A stretch of DNA of 14,544 bases from DATKLX01 sp035542155 (GCA_035542155.1 DATKLX010000221.1:1-14544); one strand, 5' to 3'; counted from the stretch's first letter, positions 1 to 8,942 are shown. A program made the numbers and translations. Notes: generated by a model from the sequence alone, not told the origin.

Positions 1-49
1 AGTTTGGCAGTACTTGACTTCAGGCAGTTGCAGGAGGACAATGGACATG

Positions 50-109
50 GCAAGCTCGCTGGTAAGACGATTTTGGCGAATCCATCTTACTGCGAGCTTG
101 CTCTTTTTT
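50..109 (+). terminator. Strong intrinsic terminator of a gene left of the window
   Basis: A long hairpin is followed by a T-rich run. Outer stem: GCAAGCTCGC (50-59) pairs with GCGAGCTTGC (92-101), 10 bp. Middle stem: GTAAGA (62-67) with TCTTAC (85-90). Inner stem: GATT (69-72) with AATC (79-82), closing loop TTGGCG. The tract TCTTTTTT follows at 102-109. This is the classic shape of a Rho-independent terminator on the plus strand. The gene it would end is not in the window; the open frames over 1-180 do not resemble a known protein. Confidence 0.8.
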
Positions 110-174
110 CAAAACCTACCAGCCTTTGGACAGATACGTCAACGCGACTCAAGCACTTGAAGATCCGATATTCA

Positions 175-203
175 TTGTAATTTCCCCTGTTCCATACTAT
201 ACT
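175..203 (+). promoter_or_regulatory. Sigma-70-type promoter for the luciferase-like oxidoreductase
   Basis: TTGTAA (175-180) and TATACT (198-203) are separated by 17 bp and match the -35 and -10 consensus at 4 of 6 and 5 of 6 positions. Transcription would start near 210, giving a leader of about 20 nt with the purine-rich ribosome site AAGAGGGA (217-224) placed 5 nt before the ATG at 230. It lies just downstream of the terminator at 50-109, so the gene at 230 begins a new transcription unit. Confidence 0.6.
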
Positions 204-229
204 GTCGATAGGGTATAAGAGGGATTTGC

Positions 230-1099
230 ATGGGAATTGGCGTCGTTTATCCACAGACTGAATTTGGATCGGACCCTGTGGCTGTTTGTGATTACGCTCA
301 GAGCGTGGAAGGCCTGGGGTATTCGCACATCGTCGCCTATGATCACGTTTTGGGGGCCAACCCCGACCGTCCCGGCGGCTGGAAGGGGACCTATTCCCAC
401 AAGGATCCCTTTCTGGAACCATTTGTCCTGTTCAGCTACCTGACCGGCCTGACCCAGAAGCTGGAGTTCGTCAGCGGTGTGATTGTTCTTCCCCAGCGCC
501 AGACCGCGCTCGTGGCCAAGCAGGCGGCGACGCTGGATGTTCTCTGCGGTGGGCGCATGCGCCTGGGGGTAGGGCTGGGCTGGAACGAGGTCGAATACAC
601 CGCCCTCAACGAAAATTTCCACAACCGCGGAAGGCGGATCGAGGAACAGGTCGATGTCCTGCGCAAGCTGTGGACTGAGCCGCTGGTCACCTACCAGGGA
701 CGTTGGCATACCATCCTGGATGCCGGCCTGAATCCCCTTCCGGTCCAGCGTCCCATCCCGATCTGGTTTGGCGGCCGGGTGGAAGATGCCATCCGCCGGA
801 TTGCCCGCCTGGCGAACGGCTGGCTGGTCAATACCCTGTCTCCGGTGGATGCGCGGCTGTTGTTCGATATCCTCCACCGCGAGCTCGTCGCCAACGGGCG
901 TGACCCGGGCGCTTTTCCCATCGAGGCCCGCCTGGCATACAGCCAGGGTCCCGTCGCCTGGCCCAGACTAATCCAGGACTGGCAGGCCCTTGGCGCGACT
1001 CACTTTTCGGTGAACACGATCGGGTGCGGCTTTCGCACCCCTCAGGAACACATCCAGGCTGTGCGCTTATTTGCTGAAACAACTGGACTGACTACATAG
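230..1099 (+). CDS. Luciferase-like (LLM) class oxidoreductase, probably F420-dependent
   Basis: A 289-residue protein of the bacterial luciferase-like superfamily, a TIM-barrel flavin- or F420-dependent oxidoreductase. Visible family features are the N-terminal strand GIGVVYPQTEFG (2-13), the barrel element with YDHVLGA (37-43), the central block GRMRLGVGLGWNEVEY (108-123) and PIPIWFGG (175-182), all in the order expected for the F420-dependent subgroup common in Actinobacteria and Chloroflexota. Length is normal for that subgroup (about 280-300). Choice of F420 over FMN is inferred from subgroup resemblance; the substrate cannot be read from sequence. The ATG at 230 is supported by AAGAGGGA 5 nt upstream and a promoter at 175-203. 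It is followed 37 nt later by a small membrane protein, perhaps co-transcribed, with no evident functional link. Confidence 0.85.
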   Translation: MGIGVVYPQTEFGSDPVAVCDYAQSVEGLGYSHIVAYDHVLGANPDRPGGWKGTYSHKDPFLEPFVLFSYLTGLTQKLEFVSGVIVLPQRQTALVAKQAATLDVLCGGRMRLGVGLGWNEVEYTALNENFHNRGRRIEEQVDVLRKLWTEPLVTYQGRWHTILDAGLNPLPVQRPIPIWFGGRVEDAIRRIARLANGWLVNTLSPVDARLLFDILHRELVANGRDPGAFPIEARLAYSQGPVAWPRLIQDWQALGATHFSVNTIGCGFRTPQEHIQAVRLFAETTGLTT

Positions 1100-1136
1100 C
1101 GGCCCGCTGCCACATCGAAAGCGAGGAGTGCTTCAG

Positions 1137-1613
1137 ATGAAACTGGTCGACAACATCGCAATTTTTCTACTGAGCGTCTGGCTGATCGTCTGGGGTGCCT
1201 TATCTGTTTTTGTCATCCCCATCCACAATATCGAGACTTATTTTGCCGCCCTCTCCATCGTAGCCGGGGTGATGCTCTTTTTCCGGCTGAACGACCCCAA
1301 GCCAAACGTGAACGTGGGCATGCTGCTTCTCTGCCTCTGGCTGATTCTCTGGGGGGTGCTGCCGGTGTTTAACATCGACTTCCCGGGTAGTGAGTTTGCG
1401 CTCACATTTCTGGCGGTAACCGCGGCGCTATTTTTCTTGCCAACCATTGTCGTAGGCGAGCGCAATTTTTACACCGTCGGCCTGTTCTTCCTGGCCATCT
1501 GGCTGCTCGCCAGCCAGTTGTTCCCGCTGCTCGGGTTCCAGGTTCAGTCCAATAACGTGATCCTGGCCTTGCTCGCGACCATGTCGGCGTTCTTATTGTT
1601 ATTGGGGATGTAA
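1137..1613 (+). CDS. Small membrane protein built of three two-helix repeats
   Basis: A 158-residue, very hydrophobic protein with about six membrane helices and no recognised family. It consists of three copies of a unit of about 53 residues. First helices align as FLLSVWLIVWGALSVF (10-25), LLLCLWLILWGVLPVF (63-78) and FFLAIWLLASQLFPLL (117-132); second helices as FAALSIVAGVMLFF (36-49), FALTFLAVTAALFF (87-100) and VILALLATMSAFLL (141-154). Short polar links (NDPKPN; VGERN) separate the units. I chose ATG 1137 because GAGGAG (1123-1128) lies 8 nt before it; a GTG at 1128 is in frame but sits inside that site. It lies 37 nt after the oxidoreductase and may share its promoter. The function is unknown; a small integral membrane scaffold or transport-like role would be a guess. 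Confidence 0.75.
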   Translation: MKLVDNIAIFLLSVWLIVWGALSVFVIPIHNIETYFAALSIVAGVMLFFRLNDPKPNVNVGMLLLCLWLILWGVLPVFNIDFPGSEFALTFLAVTAALFFLPTIVVGERNFYTVGLFFLAIWLLASQLFPLLGFQVQSNNVILALLATMSAFLLLLGM

Positions 1614-1619
1614 TTCACT

Positions 1620-1653
1620 TTGAGAATATCCGTTAAAATAGGGTAGAATATCC
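1620..1653 (+). promoter_or_regulatory. Promoter with tandem GAATATCC words before the TPR gene
   Basis: TTGAGA (1620-1625, 5 of 6 to consensus) and TAGAAT (1644-1649, 5 of 6) are 18 bp apart in the A+T-rich gap after the membrane-protein gene. Two perfect copies of AGAATATCC start at 1623 and 1645, 22 bp apart, i.e. about two helical turns; one overlaps the end of the -35 box and the other the -10 box. That geometry would suit an operator bound by a repressor on one DNA face. The promoter is fairly convincing; the operator is inference. Confidence 0.5.
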
Positions 1654-1712
1654 TGTAGAAAATTCGCACCATGTGTGGAAATTGATTCGGCGAACCGGCA
1701 TGGAGGCTCCTC

Positions 1713-3704
1713 GTGGCAGTGTCAACCGGTGAACGTTTGCAGGCCGGGATTCTGGCCGCAAAACAAGGCCGTACCCAGGAGGCGAAAGAGCTGCTCGCGG
1801 GTGTGGTCGTGATCGACCCCAACACCGAAATGGCCTGGTTTTGGTTGGGAAAGGTCCTTTCCTCTCCCGATCAAAGCGCGGAGTGTTTCCGGCGGGTATT
1901 GGCGATCAACCCGAACAATCAAGAAGCCCAGAAAGCCCTCCTGGACCTGATCCGCCCGGATCTCTCGTTTATGCCAAAATCCACGCCGCCGGGTGCGGCG
2001 CCTTCGCGTCCGGCTTTTTCTACCGAAACCGAAGCAATTTCATCCCCGGCGCCGCGGCCTTCAGCAGGCGATAAAGCCGAAACGGTATTTTTGTCACCCG
2101 ATGAGTCCTCCGCGCCGTTCACCGCCCCTCCCGCCGATGAGGTGAAAGCGCCGCCTGAAGAACCGCCTTCCGGGCCGGCCTCGCCCCCCTATGTCCCGCC
2201 CTTTGACGAGTCAATCGAAGAAGGCGACGAGGTCCTCAGCCACGAAGACCGCGCCGCGCTGGCAGCGGAAGCCGATCAGCGGGTGATGGGGAAACAGGCT
2301 GAGCCGGCCCAGGCAGACGGGCCTGCCTCGCAGCCCACACCGCCGGTCGAAACCCCACCGGTCCATCCCGAATCGGGGAGCCCGGACCAGTCCCACTCAC
2401 AGAGCGATCTCCCGCCGGCGCCGTTCCCTGGTTTTATTGAGCCTGAGCAGCCGCCTCGCAAGGCCAGCGGCTGGGTTCTTGGAATCTGTGGGTTCCTCCT
2501 GGCTGTGATGCTGCTAGGCTTTCCCATCCTGCTCCTGAACCAGGATGGGAGCGTCACCGCGGCGATTGCCGACCTGTTGCAGCCGGCCCCGACGCCGGTG
2601 GCGGTCGTGATCCCCGAAGCACCCACCCAGACCCTCGTAGAAAGCCTTCCTATCCAGGTTCCACCTGCGGCGCTGACCCCCACGCCCGTGCCCACACAAT
2701 CCGTGAACCGCCGCCTGGAGGCTGTCCATGCCGATAGCCTGCGCGGCCAGGAGTTGATCCGCAGCGGAAAGTATTCTCAGGCTGTCCTGGTTTGGGATGC
2801 GGTTCTGAACGTTGTTCCCGAGGATGGCGATTCCCACTACCAGCGCGGTCTGGCTTACCTGGATCTGGCCGAGCTGCCGCCGCGAACTTTAGACGAGTAT
2901 CGCGGCTATTTAAAAATGGCCCGGCTCGACCTGGATCAGGCTATTGCCTTTGGTCCGGTGAAGGGTGAGTATTATCTTGCCCGCCATAAAGCGCTGATGC
3001 ACCTCGCCTTTCTGGAAGCCGACAGCTCTCAACGGGCAGCCTTGCTCGAAGGTGCCCTGTCCGACGCGCAGAGCGCGAACAAATTGGGTATTTTATTCGA
3101 AAAGGGGCTGGAACGCCGCCCTGCGGATGCTCTGATGGCTATGGGTAAGTGCAGCCAGGCTCTCGAAGCGCTCCAGACATTGAAGCCCGGCAAAACCGAG
3201 CTTGTCGACGAAGGTGGTGCCCGCATCGATCTGGCGCGGGCATACCTGTGTAATGGCCAGGCGGATCTGGCGATGAAACAGGTCCAGGCGGCAGAAGCGT
3301 TTCAGCCCGGAAACCGGATCTATTGGATCAAAGCCCTGACCCTCTACAACCAGGGCCAGTCTGCCGATGCATTAAAAGCGCTGGATGAGTGGATCAAGAA
3401 CGAACCTTTCGTCCGTTCTCCGCGCTACGCCCTGCGCGCTCTCATCCATTACGACTCTGGCCAGGTTGACAAAGCCGGCGAAGACCTGGTCGCCGCGGCC
3501 AACGAAGGTTTTGACGTGACCGGCCTGGCCGCTTACGTGACTGCCCGGATAGCGGTGGATCATGGGGATCTTGCCACCGGCGAGGTATTCCTGGCCCAGG
3601 CCGATACCTGCGTTCCAGCCGATTTTGGCCTGGTAGCGCGCCGGATTCACCAGGACTATCGCCACGTTCGCGTCCAGTCGCCGCCATCGACCCCATCCCC
3701 TTGA
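1713..3704 (+). CDS. Membrane-spanning TPR protein, repeats on both sides
   Basis: A 663-residue protein with four regions. Residues 1-85 form a short helical TPR-like region (AWFWLGKVL ... CFRRVLAINPNNQEA). Residues 86-248 are a Pro/Glu/Ser-rich, likely disordered linker. A single membrane helix lies at about 252-276, preceded by RK, so the N-terminus is predicted cytoplasmic. Beyond a second Pro/Thr-rich linker (LTPTPVPTQS, 321-330), residues 335-640 form further TPR-like helix pairs, clearest at 338-370, 503-533, 537-565 and 570-600. It probably acts as a protein-interaction scaffold linking cytoplasm and cell exterior; no catalytic motif is seen. GTG 1713 is chosen because GGAGG (1702-1706) sits 6 nt upstream. 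The neighbouring gene 24 nt downstream has a similar shape, suggesting a joint complex. Confidence 0.8.
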   Translation: MAVSTGERLQAGILAAKQGRTQEAKELLAGVVVIDPNTEMAWFWLGKVLSSPDQSAECFRRVLAINPNNQEAQKALLDLIRPDLSFMPKSTPPGAAPSRPAFSTETEAISSPAPRPSAGDKAETVFLSPDESSAPFTAPPADEVKAPPEEPPSGPASPPYVPPFDESIEEGDEVLSHEDRAALAAEADQRVMGKQAEPAQADGPASQPTPPVETPPVHPESGSPDQSHSQSDLPPAPFPGFIEPEQPPRKASGWVLGICGFLLAVMLLGFPILLLNQDGSVTAAIADLLQPAPTPVAVVIPEAPTQTLVESLPIQVPPAALTPTPVPTQSVNRRLEAVHADSLRGQELIRSGKYSQAVLVWDAVLNVVPEDGDSHYQRGLAYLDLAELPPRTLDEYRGYLKMARLDLDQAIAFGPVKGEYYLARHKALMHLAFLEADSSQRAALLEGALSDAQSANKLGILFEKGLERRPADALMAMGKCSQALEALQTLKPGKTELVDEGGARIDLARAYLCNGQADLAMKQVQAAEAFQPGNRIYWIKALTLYNQGQSADALKALDEWIKNEPFVRSPRYALRALIHYDSGQVDKAGEDLVAAANEGFDVTGLAAYVTARIAVDHGDLATGEVFLAQADTCVPADFGLVARRIHQDYRHVRVQSPPSTPSP

Positions 3705-3728
3705 GAACTTCTTATCGCAGGCCCAGCC

Positions 3729-4400
3729 ATGACCGCTTCTGATCCACATCAACCTCCGCAGGCCAAACCAAATCGACCGGTTTCTTATTCACAAAAAGCC
3801 ACGTCCGGACCCAATTGGGGAAACGGCCTGACCGGCTTTCTCTTCGGGTTGGCGCTCGTTCTTGTCTTCCTGGGGGTTCCCGCCGCCCGGGAGATAAGTG
3901 CCCGGCAGCAGGCCGTTCAACCGACTCAGGCACACTGGACGCGCACGAGCACGCCCAGAACCTGGCCAACGCCGACCCCGGCCCCCACATCCCTGGCGGC
4001 TGAAGCCACTCCAGACACGTTCCAGTTAGTCCAGGAGATGGTCAACGGTGGACAATCTCAGCAAGCCATCGAGATCCTTGGCCCACAGGTGGACCAGCTC
4101 CCCACGGTGGCTAAAAAGAAAGAGTCGTATCTCCTCCTGGCCAGGGCCGAGCTGAACCAGGGAAACTACAATCTGGCGGCGGCCTACCTGGAAAAAGCCC
4201 GCTCGTTTGGCGGAGACGTAATGCTCCTGTGGAACGCCGCTGAGGCATACGACCAGGGTGGAGCGCTGGAATGCGCTCTCGATCGCTACCAATCCGTAGT
4301 GAAAGAGAAGGATTCGACCCTGGATCTGGTCCGCCCGACGGCTGAAGCGCGCGCGGCAGCGCTCAGCAAAATCTTCCCTACTCAGATGCCCTGCAAATAA
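3729..4400 (+). CDS. Single-span membrane protein with short TPR domain
   Basis: A 223-residue protein: a polar Pro-rich N-terminus (1-32), a membrane helix at about 33-51 (GLTGFLFGLALVLVFLGV), a Thr/Pro-rich linker with TPTPAPT (81-87), and a C-terminal helical region (about 97-215) with TPR-like pairs such as ESYLLLARAELNQGNYNLAA. It resembles a shortened version of the preceding gene, from which it is separated by 24 nt, so the two are likely one transcript and perhaps partners. The ribosome site is weak; ATG 3729 is the only reasonable start before the membrane helix. No enzymatic motif is visible. It is probably a small membrane-anchored adaptor; the family is otherwise unrecognised. Confidence 0.75.
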   Translation: MTASDPHQPPQAKPNRPVSYSQKATSGPNWGNGLTGFLFGLALVLVFLGVPAAREISARQQAVQPTQAHWTRTSTPRTWPTPTPAPTSLAAEATPDTFQLVQEMVNGGQSQQAIEILGPQVDQLPTVAKKKESYLLLARAELNQGNYNLAAAYLEKARSFGGDVMLLWNAAEAYDQGGALECALDRYQSVVKEKDSTLDLVRPTAEARAAALSKIFPTQMPCK

Positions 4401-4438
4401 GCCTGGCTTAAACAAATCTGGTTTCACGGCCGGATCTA

Positions 4439-4447
4439 TGCTACAAT
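4439..4447 (+). promoter_or_regulatory. Extended -10 promoter for the J-domain gene
   Basis: TGCTACAAT (4439-4447) is an extended -10 element (TGn followed by TACAAT, 5 of 6). A -35 box at the usual distance is poor (TGGTTT, 4419-4424), which extended -10 promoters tolerate. Initiation near 4454 would leave the in-frame ATG at 4438 outside the transcript, which is one reason to prefer the later ATG at 4507. Confidence 0.5.
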
Positions 4448-4454
4448 GTGCCTT

Positions 4455-4475
4455 AAAGAGGGGTAACCTCCCTTT
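4455..4475 (+). other. Possible 5' leader hairpin
   Basis: AAAGAGGGG (4455-4463) can fold on CCTCCCTTT (4467-4475) around the loop TAA, with one A-C mismatch and one G-T pair, followed by TTATC. It sits right at the predicted transcript start of the J-domain gene and after the TPR gene ending at 4400. It could be a weak terminator for the upstream unit or a transcript-stabilising leader stem; both are guesses. Confidence 0.3.
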
Positions 4476-4506
4476 TATCGTGCCGTTTTTCCAATTCCAG
4501 AACCTC

Positions 4507-5181
4507 ATGAGCCAGAATCCATACGAAGTTCTTGGAGTTCATCCCGGTGCGGACCTCGACACGATTGAAGCCGCTTACCGCCAGTTAAGCCAGGCTCTCA
4601 ATCCCAATGGCGCTCCGGATGATTCTGTGTCTCAACGGTTGGAAGAGATCTGCTGGGCGTATGGCTTTCTCACCGATTCCGCCAAACGCGCCCGCTATGA
4701 CGCCCTCACCCGTCACGGACCATGGGCGCCTCCCGGGCAGCAGCGCTCCGCTCAGAAGCGGGCCTCCAGGCCGGAAATCCAACCGGTCGAAAACGAGCAG
4801 CGCGTGGTGCTCTCCATTTGCGAGCACTGCGGTAAGATCGCTCCGGTCCAGTTTTCCTCGCTCAATCAGAACATCGGCTTCGTGGTCTCCCACCGCCACG
4901 ATTGGGTCGAGGGCAACCTGTGCCACGACTGCATCGATTACCTTTTCTGGAGGATGACCGCGACCACCCTGCTTCTCGGTTGGTGGAGCCTGGTTTCGAT
5001 CTTTGCCACCCCCGGCTATCTCCTCGGGAATTTTACCAGTTTCCTCGAAGCGCGGGATCTCCAGCGCGGGCGCGGCCCAGCGCCCAGCGAGACCGGCTTC
5101 TGGAGATCCTTTACCTTCCTGATCCTGGTCGGCATCGCCTTCCTGGCGGTGGTCTTGTTCAGGACCATATTTTTCTCCTGA
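4507..5181 (+). CDS. Membrane J-domain protein with zinc site and lost HPD motif
   Basis: A 224-residue protein. Residues 4-70 are a J-like domain: NPYEVLGVHPGADLDTIEAA at the start and AKRARYD at 59-65. The HPD motif needed to stimulate DnaK ATPase is replaced by NPN (32-34), and helix II lacks its usual basic run. Next come two Cys pairs, CEHC (105-108) and CHDC (139-142), a probable zinc ribbon, then two membrane helices (about 150-172 and 199-220). It probably is a membrane-bound adaptor that uses the J fold for binding and not as a classical Hsp70 co-chaperone. ATG 4507 is chosen because J domains begin at this point and the promoter overlaps the earlier ATG 4438, though its ribosome site is weak. 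Neighbouring TPR proteins fit a protein-interaction role. Confidence 0.8.
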   Translation: MSQNPYEVLGVHPGADLDTIEAAYRQLSQALNPNGAPDDSVSQRLEEICWAYGFLTDSAKRARYDALTRHGPWAPPGQQRSAQKRASRPEIQPVENEQRVVLSICEHCGKIAPVQFSSLNQNIGFVVSHRHDWVEGNLCHDCIDYLFWRMTATTLLLGWWSLVSIFATPGYLLGNFTSFLEARDLQRGRGPAPSETGFWRSFTFLILVGIAFLAVVLFRTIFFS

Positions 5182-5197
5182 GCAATTCAATACAGGG

Positions 5198-5203
5198 TAC
5201 AAT
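5198..5203 (+). promoter_or_regulatory. Possible -10 box for pgi
   Basis: TACAAT matches the -10 consensus at 5 of 6 positions in the 39-nt gap before pgi, but no acceptable -35 box is seen 16-19 bp upstream. It may be a weak or activator-dependent promoter, or chance. Confidence 0.3.
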
Positions 5204-5220
5204 TAAGCAGGAAAGCCTTT

Positions 5221-6888
<1,668 letters not shown>

Positions 6889-6904
6889 TGAAAAGCAGTG
6901 AAAT

Positions 6905-6932
6905 GCAGTGGTTAGTGGTGGGTGGTAAGTGA
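6905..6932 (+). repeat. Degenerate tandem heptamer in the pgi-tal gap
   Basis: Four consecutive heptamers, GCAGTGG, TTAGTGG, TGGGTGG and TAAGTGA (consensus NNAGTGG), occupy 6905-6932 in the 115-nt gap after pgi. A nearby GCAGTG occurs at 6895-6900, and AACTGCC occurs at 6935-6941 and 6963-6969. The composition is unlike the coding DNA around it. No convincing promoter or terminator was found in the gap; the pyrimidine-rich stretch at about 6980-6993 precedes the tal ribosome site. It may be a short tandem repeat of the kind seen between genes in many environmental genomes. Confidence 0.5.
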
Positions 6933-7003
6933 CCAACTGCCTGAGCAACCAATTGACCAGGTAACTGCCAAAGGTCGGTTCTCTTTTCTTTTTGAGGTAC
7001 GAT

Positions 7004-8101
7004 ATGTCCGAAAACATGCTCTTAAAACTAAAAGATTTTGGCCAGAGCGTCTGGCTCGATAATATCAGCCGTGAGATTTTACGCAACGGCGAGATGAAAC
7101 GGATGTTTGACGAGGATGGCATCACCGGGTTTACCTCGAACCCGACCATCTTCCAGAAGGCGATGGCCTCCGGGGATCTCTACGACGCCGATATGGAAGC
7201 TTATGCTTCCGTCGGCATGACCACTGACCAGATCTTTGAGAAGCTCGCCGTTGCGGATATCAAGGACGGTCTCGATCTGCTCCGGCCGGTATACGACCGC
7301 ACGGAAGGGCGGGATGGATTCGGCAGCATGGAGGTTTCCCCCTACCTGGCCCACGACACCAGCGGTTCGATCGACCAGGCCAGGCACATATTCGAAATCG
7401 TCGACCGCCCCAATCTGATGGTGAAAATCCCCGCCGCCCCCGAAGGGATCCCGGCGATCGAAGAGCTCATCGCGGAAGGGCACAACATCAACGTCACCCT
7501 GATCTTTAGCCTGCACGCCTACGAGCAGGTCGCAGAAGCCTATATCAAAGGGCTGGAGCGGTTCGTGGCCCAGGGCGGCGATCCCTCGCGGGTGGCTTCG
7601 GTGGCCAGTTTTTTCGTCAGCCGGGTGGATACCCTGGTCGATAAAAAGCTCGCCGGCCGGCCCGAAGAGGAAGCGCTGCGCGGCAAAGCCGGGATCGCCA
7701 ACTCGAAAATGGCCTATAGCCTGTTTCAGCACATTTTCTCCGGCCCGCGCTGGGAGGCGCTCGCTGCCCACGGGGCGCGCGTCCAGCGCGTGCTCTGGGC
7801 CAGCACCAGCACCAAGGACCCGCGCTACCCGGATACCATGTACGCCGACGCCTTGATCGGTCCCGACACGGTGGACACCATGCCCGACCAGACTGTCGTG
7901 GCCTTCCGCGATCACGGCCATCCTGCCCTGACCATCACCCAGGGTCTCGACCAGGCAGTGAAGGATGTCGCCGCTCTCGAAGCGATCGGCATCCACATGA
8001 AAGACGTCACCCAGGAGCTGCTCGACGCGGGGATCCAGTCCTTTTCCGATTCGTTCGATAAGCTCCTGGCCGATTTATCGATGAAGATTGTCCAGGCCTG
8101 A
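7004..8101 (+). CDS. tal: Transaldolase
   Basis: A 365-residue transaldolase transferring a dihydroxyacetone unit between sedoheptulose 7-phosphate and glyceraldehyde 3-phosphate in the non-oxidative pentose phosphate pathway. The barrel signatures are visible: GQSVWLDN with Asp19, GITGFTSNPTIFQKA (39-53), EVSPYLAHDT (110-119), NLMVKIPAAPEG with the Schiff-base Lys141, and NINVTLIFS (161-169). It belongs to the longer bacterial type (about 360-370 residues). ATG 7004 is chosen because GAGG (6994-6997) lies 6 nt upstream; an in-frame TTG at 6992 overlaps that site. The gene follows pgi by 115 nt and overlaps pgl by 14 nt, so tal and pgl are translationally coupled. In several related bacteria transaldolase and isomerase are fused; here they are separate neighbours. 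Confidence 0.96.
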   Translation: MSENMLLKLKDFGQSVWLDNISREILRNGEMKRMFDEDGITGFTSNPTIFQKAMASGDLYDADMEAYASVGMTTDQIFEKLAVADIKDGLDLLRPVYDRTEGRDGFGSMEVSPYLAHDTSGSIDQARHIFEIVDRPNLMVKIPAAPEGIPAIEELIAEGHNINVTLIFSLHAYEQVAEAYIKGLERFVAQGGDPSRVASVASFFVSRVDTLVDKKLAGRPEEEALRGKAGIANSKMAYSLFQHIFSGPRWEALAAHGARVQRVLWASTSTKDPRYPDTMYADALIGPDTVDTMPDQTVVAFRDHGHPALTITQGLDQAVKDVAALEAIGIHMKDVTQELLDAGIQSFSDSFDKLLADLSMKIVQA

Positions 8102-8846
8102 AATCGAAATTACTCCAGATGCCCAGGCCCTGGCCGATGCCGGGGCACGGCATTTTTCGCGCCTGGCGCGAGAGGCTATCTCGGCCAGGGGGCGCTTTAC
8201 TGTGGCGCTCTCGGGTGGCTCCACACCTCAGAAGATGTATTCCCTCCTGGCGGAATCGCCCTACCTGACCGAGATCGACTGGTCGCGAACGATCTTCTTC
8301 TGGGGCGATGAGCGCTGCTTCCCCCTCGATCATCCCGGAAGCAACTATCACATGGCCGATCAGGCTCTGTTCAGCCGTGTGCCGGTCCCAAAACAGAATA
8401 TCTGTCCCATTCAGGGCGAACTGGGCAAAGATCGCGCCGCGGAGGAGTACGAAGACCGCCTGAAAGCCTTTTTCGAGGGCGCCTCGCTCCCTCGCCTGGA
8501 CCTGGTCCTCCTCGGCCTGGGCGAGGATGGACACACCGCTTCGCTCTTCCCGGGCTCATCCGCGGTGCTCGAGCGCCGGCGCTGGGTGGTCGGCGTGGAG
8601 CATCAAACCCCACCGCCCCCGCTGGTCGACCGCGTAACGTTCACGCCTCCCGCGCTCAATGCCGCCGTGAACGTCATCTTCCTGGTTTCCGGGGCGGCCA
8701 AGGCCGAACGGGTCGTCCAGGTCCTCCGCGGCCCGCGCCAGCCGGAAACCCTGCCGGCCCAGGCAATCTGTCCGGAGCCGGGCCGCCTGCTCTGGCTGCT
8801 CGACCACCCCGCAGCCGCCGGGCTGGCTGCCCCGGAAGGGGGATGA
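8088..8846 (+). CDS. pgl: 6-phosphogluconolactonase
   Basis: A 252-residue DevB/SOL-type lactonase hydrolysing 6-phosphogluconolactone to 6-phosphogluconate, the second step of the oxidative pentose phosphate pathway. Motifs in order: VALSGGSTPQKMY (39-51), FFWGDERCFPLDHPGSNYHM (70-89), LGLGEDGHTASLFP (142-155) and TFTPPALNAA (184-193). Length and domain content are complete. The only plausible start is TTG 8088: a stop lies in frame just before it, and the first in-frame ATG falls within the SGGSTP region. It therefore begins inside the end of tal (14-nt overlap) with little ribosome-site sequence, consistent with translation by coupling to tal. No zwf or gnd lies in the window, so the oxidative branch is incomplete locally. 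Confidence 0.95.
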   Translation: MSRPEIEITPDAQALADAGARHFSRLAREAISARGRFTVALSGGSTPQKMYSLLAESPYLTEIDWSRTIFFWGDERCFPLDHPGSNYHMADQALFSRVPVPKQNICPIQGELGKDRAAEEYEDRLKAFFEGASLPRLDLVLLGLGEDGHTASLFPGSSAVLERRRWVVGVEHQTPPPPLVDRVTFTPPALNAAVNVIFLVSGAAKAERVVQVLRGPRQPETLPAQAICPEPGRLLWLLDHPAAAGLAAPEGG

Positions 8847-8862
8847 TAGAGCGTAAATTCCC

Positions 8863-8891
8863 TTGTTGAATATCCTTCGGACCGATACAAT
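8863..8891 (+). promoter_or_regulatory. Promoter for the SGNH hydrolase, with a GAATATCC word
   Basis: TTGTTG (8863-8868) and TACAAT (8886-8891) are 17 bp apart; the -10 is 5 of 6 and the -35 3 of 6 to consensus. GAATATCC occurs at 8868-8875, abutting the -35 box, the same word found twice in the promoter at 1620-1653. Transcription would begin near 8898, which excludes the in-frame GTG at 8895 as start of the next gene and supports ATG 8943. Confidence 0.5.
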
Positions 8892-8942
8892 AGAGTGTAT
8901 CTACCACAAGCCGGGCACGATGACCCTGGAGGGTTCCCTCGT

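Noticed and set aside
1..180. Open plus-strand frame from the left edge to TAA 178-180 as a partial gene
   Set aside because: The translation resembles nothing known and runs straight through a strong terminator hairpin, so coding is unlikely.
4438..4506. Start of the J-domain protein at ATG 4438
   Set aside because: This ATG lies within an extended -10 promoter, and J domains normally begin at the later MSQNPYEVLG.
7079..7996. 305-codon minus-strand frame opposite tal
   Set aside because: Shadow of transaldolase; no recognisable domain and no ribosome site of note.
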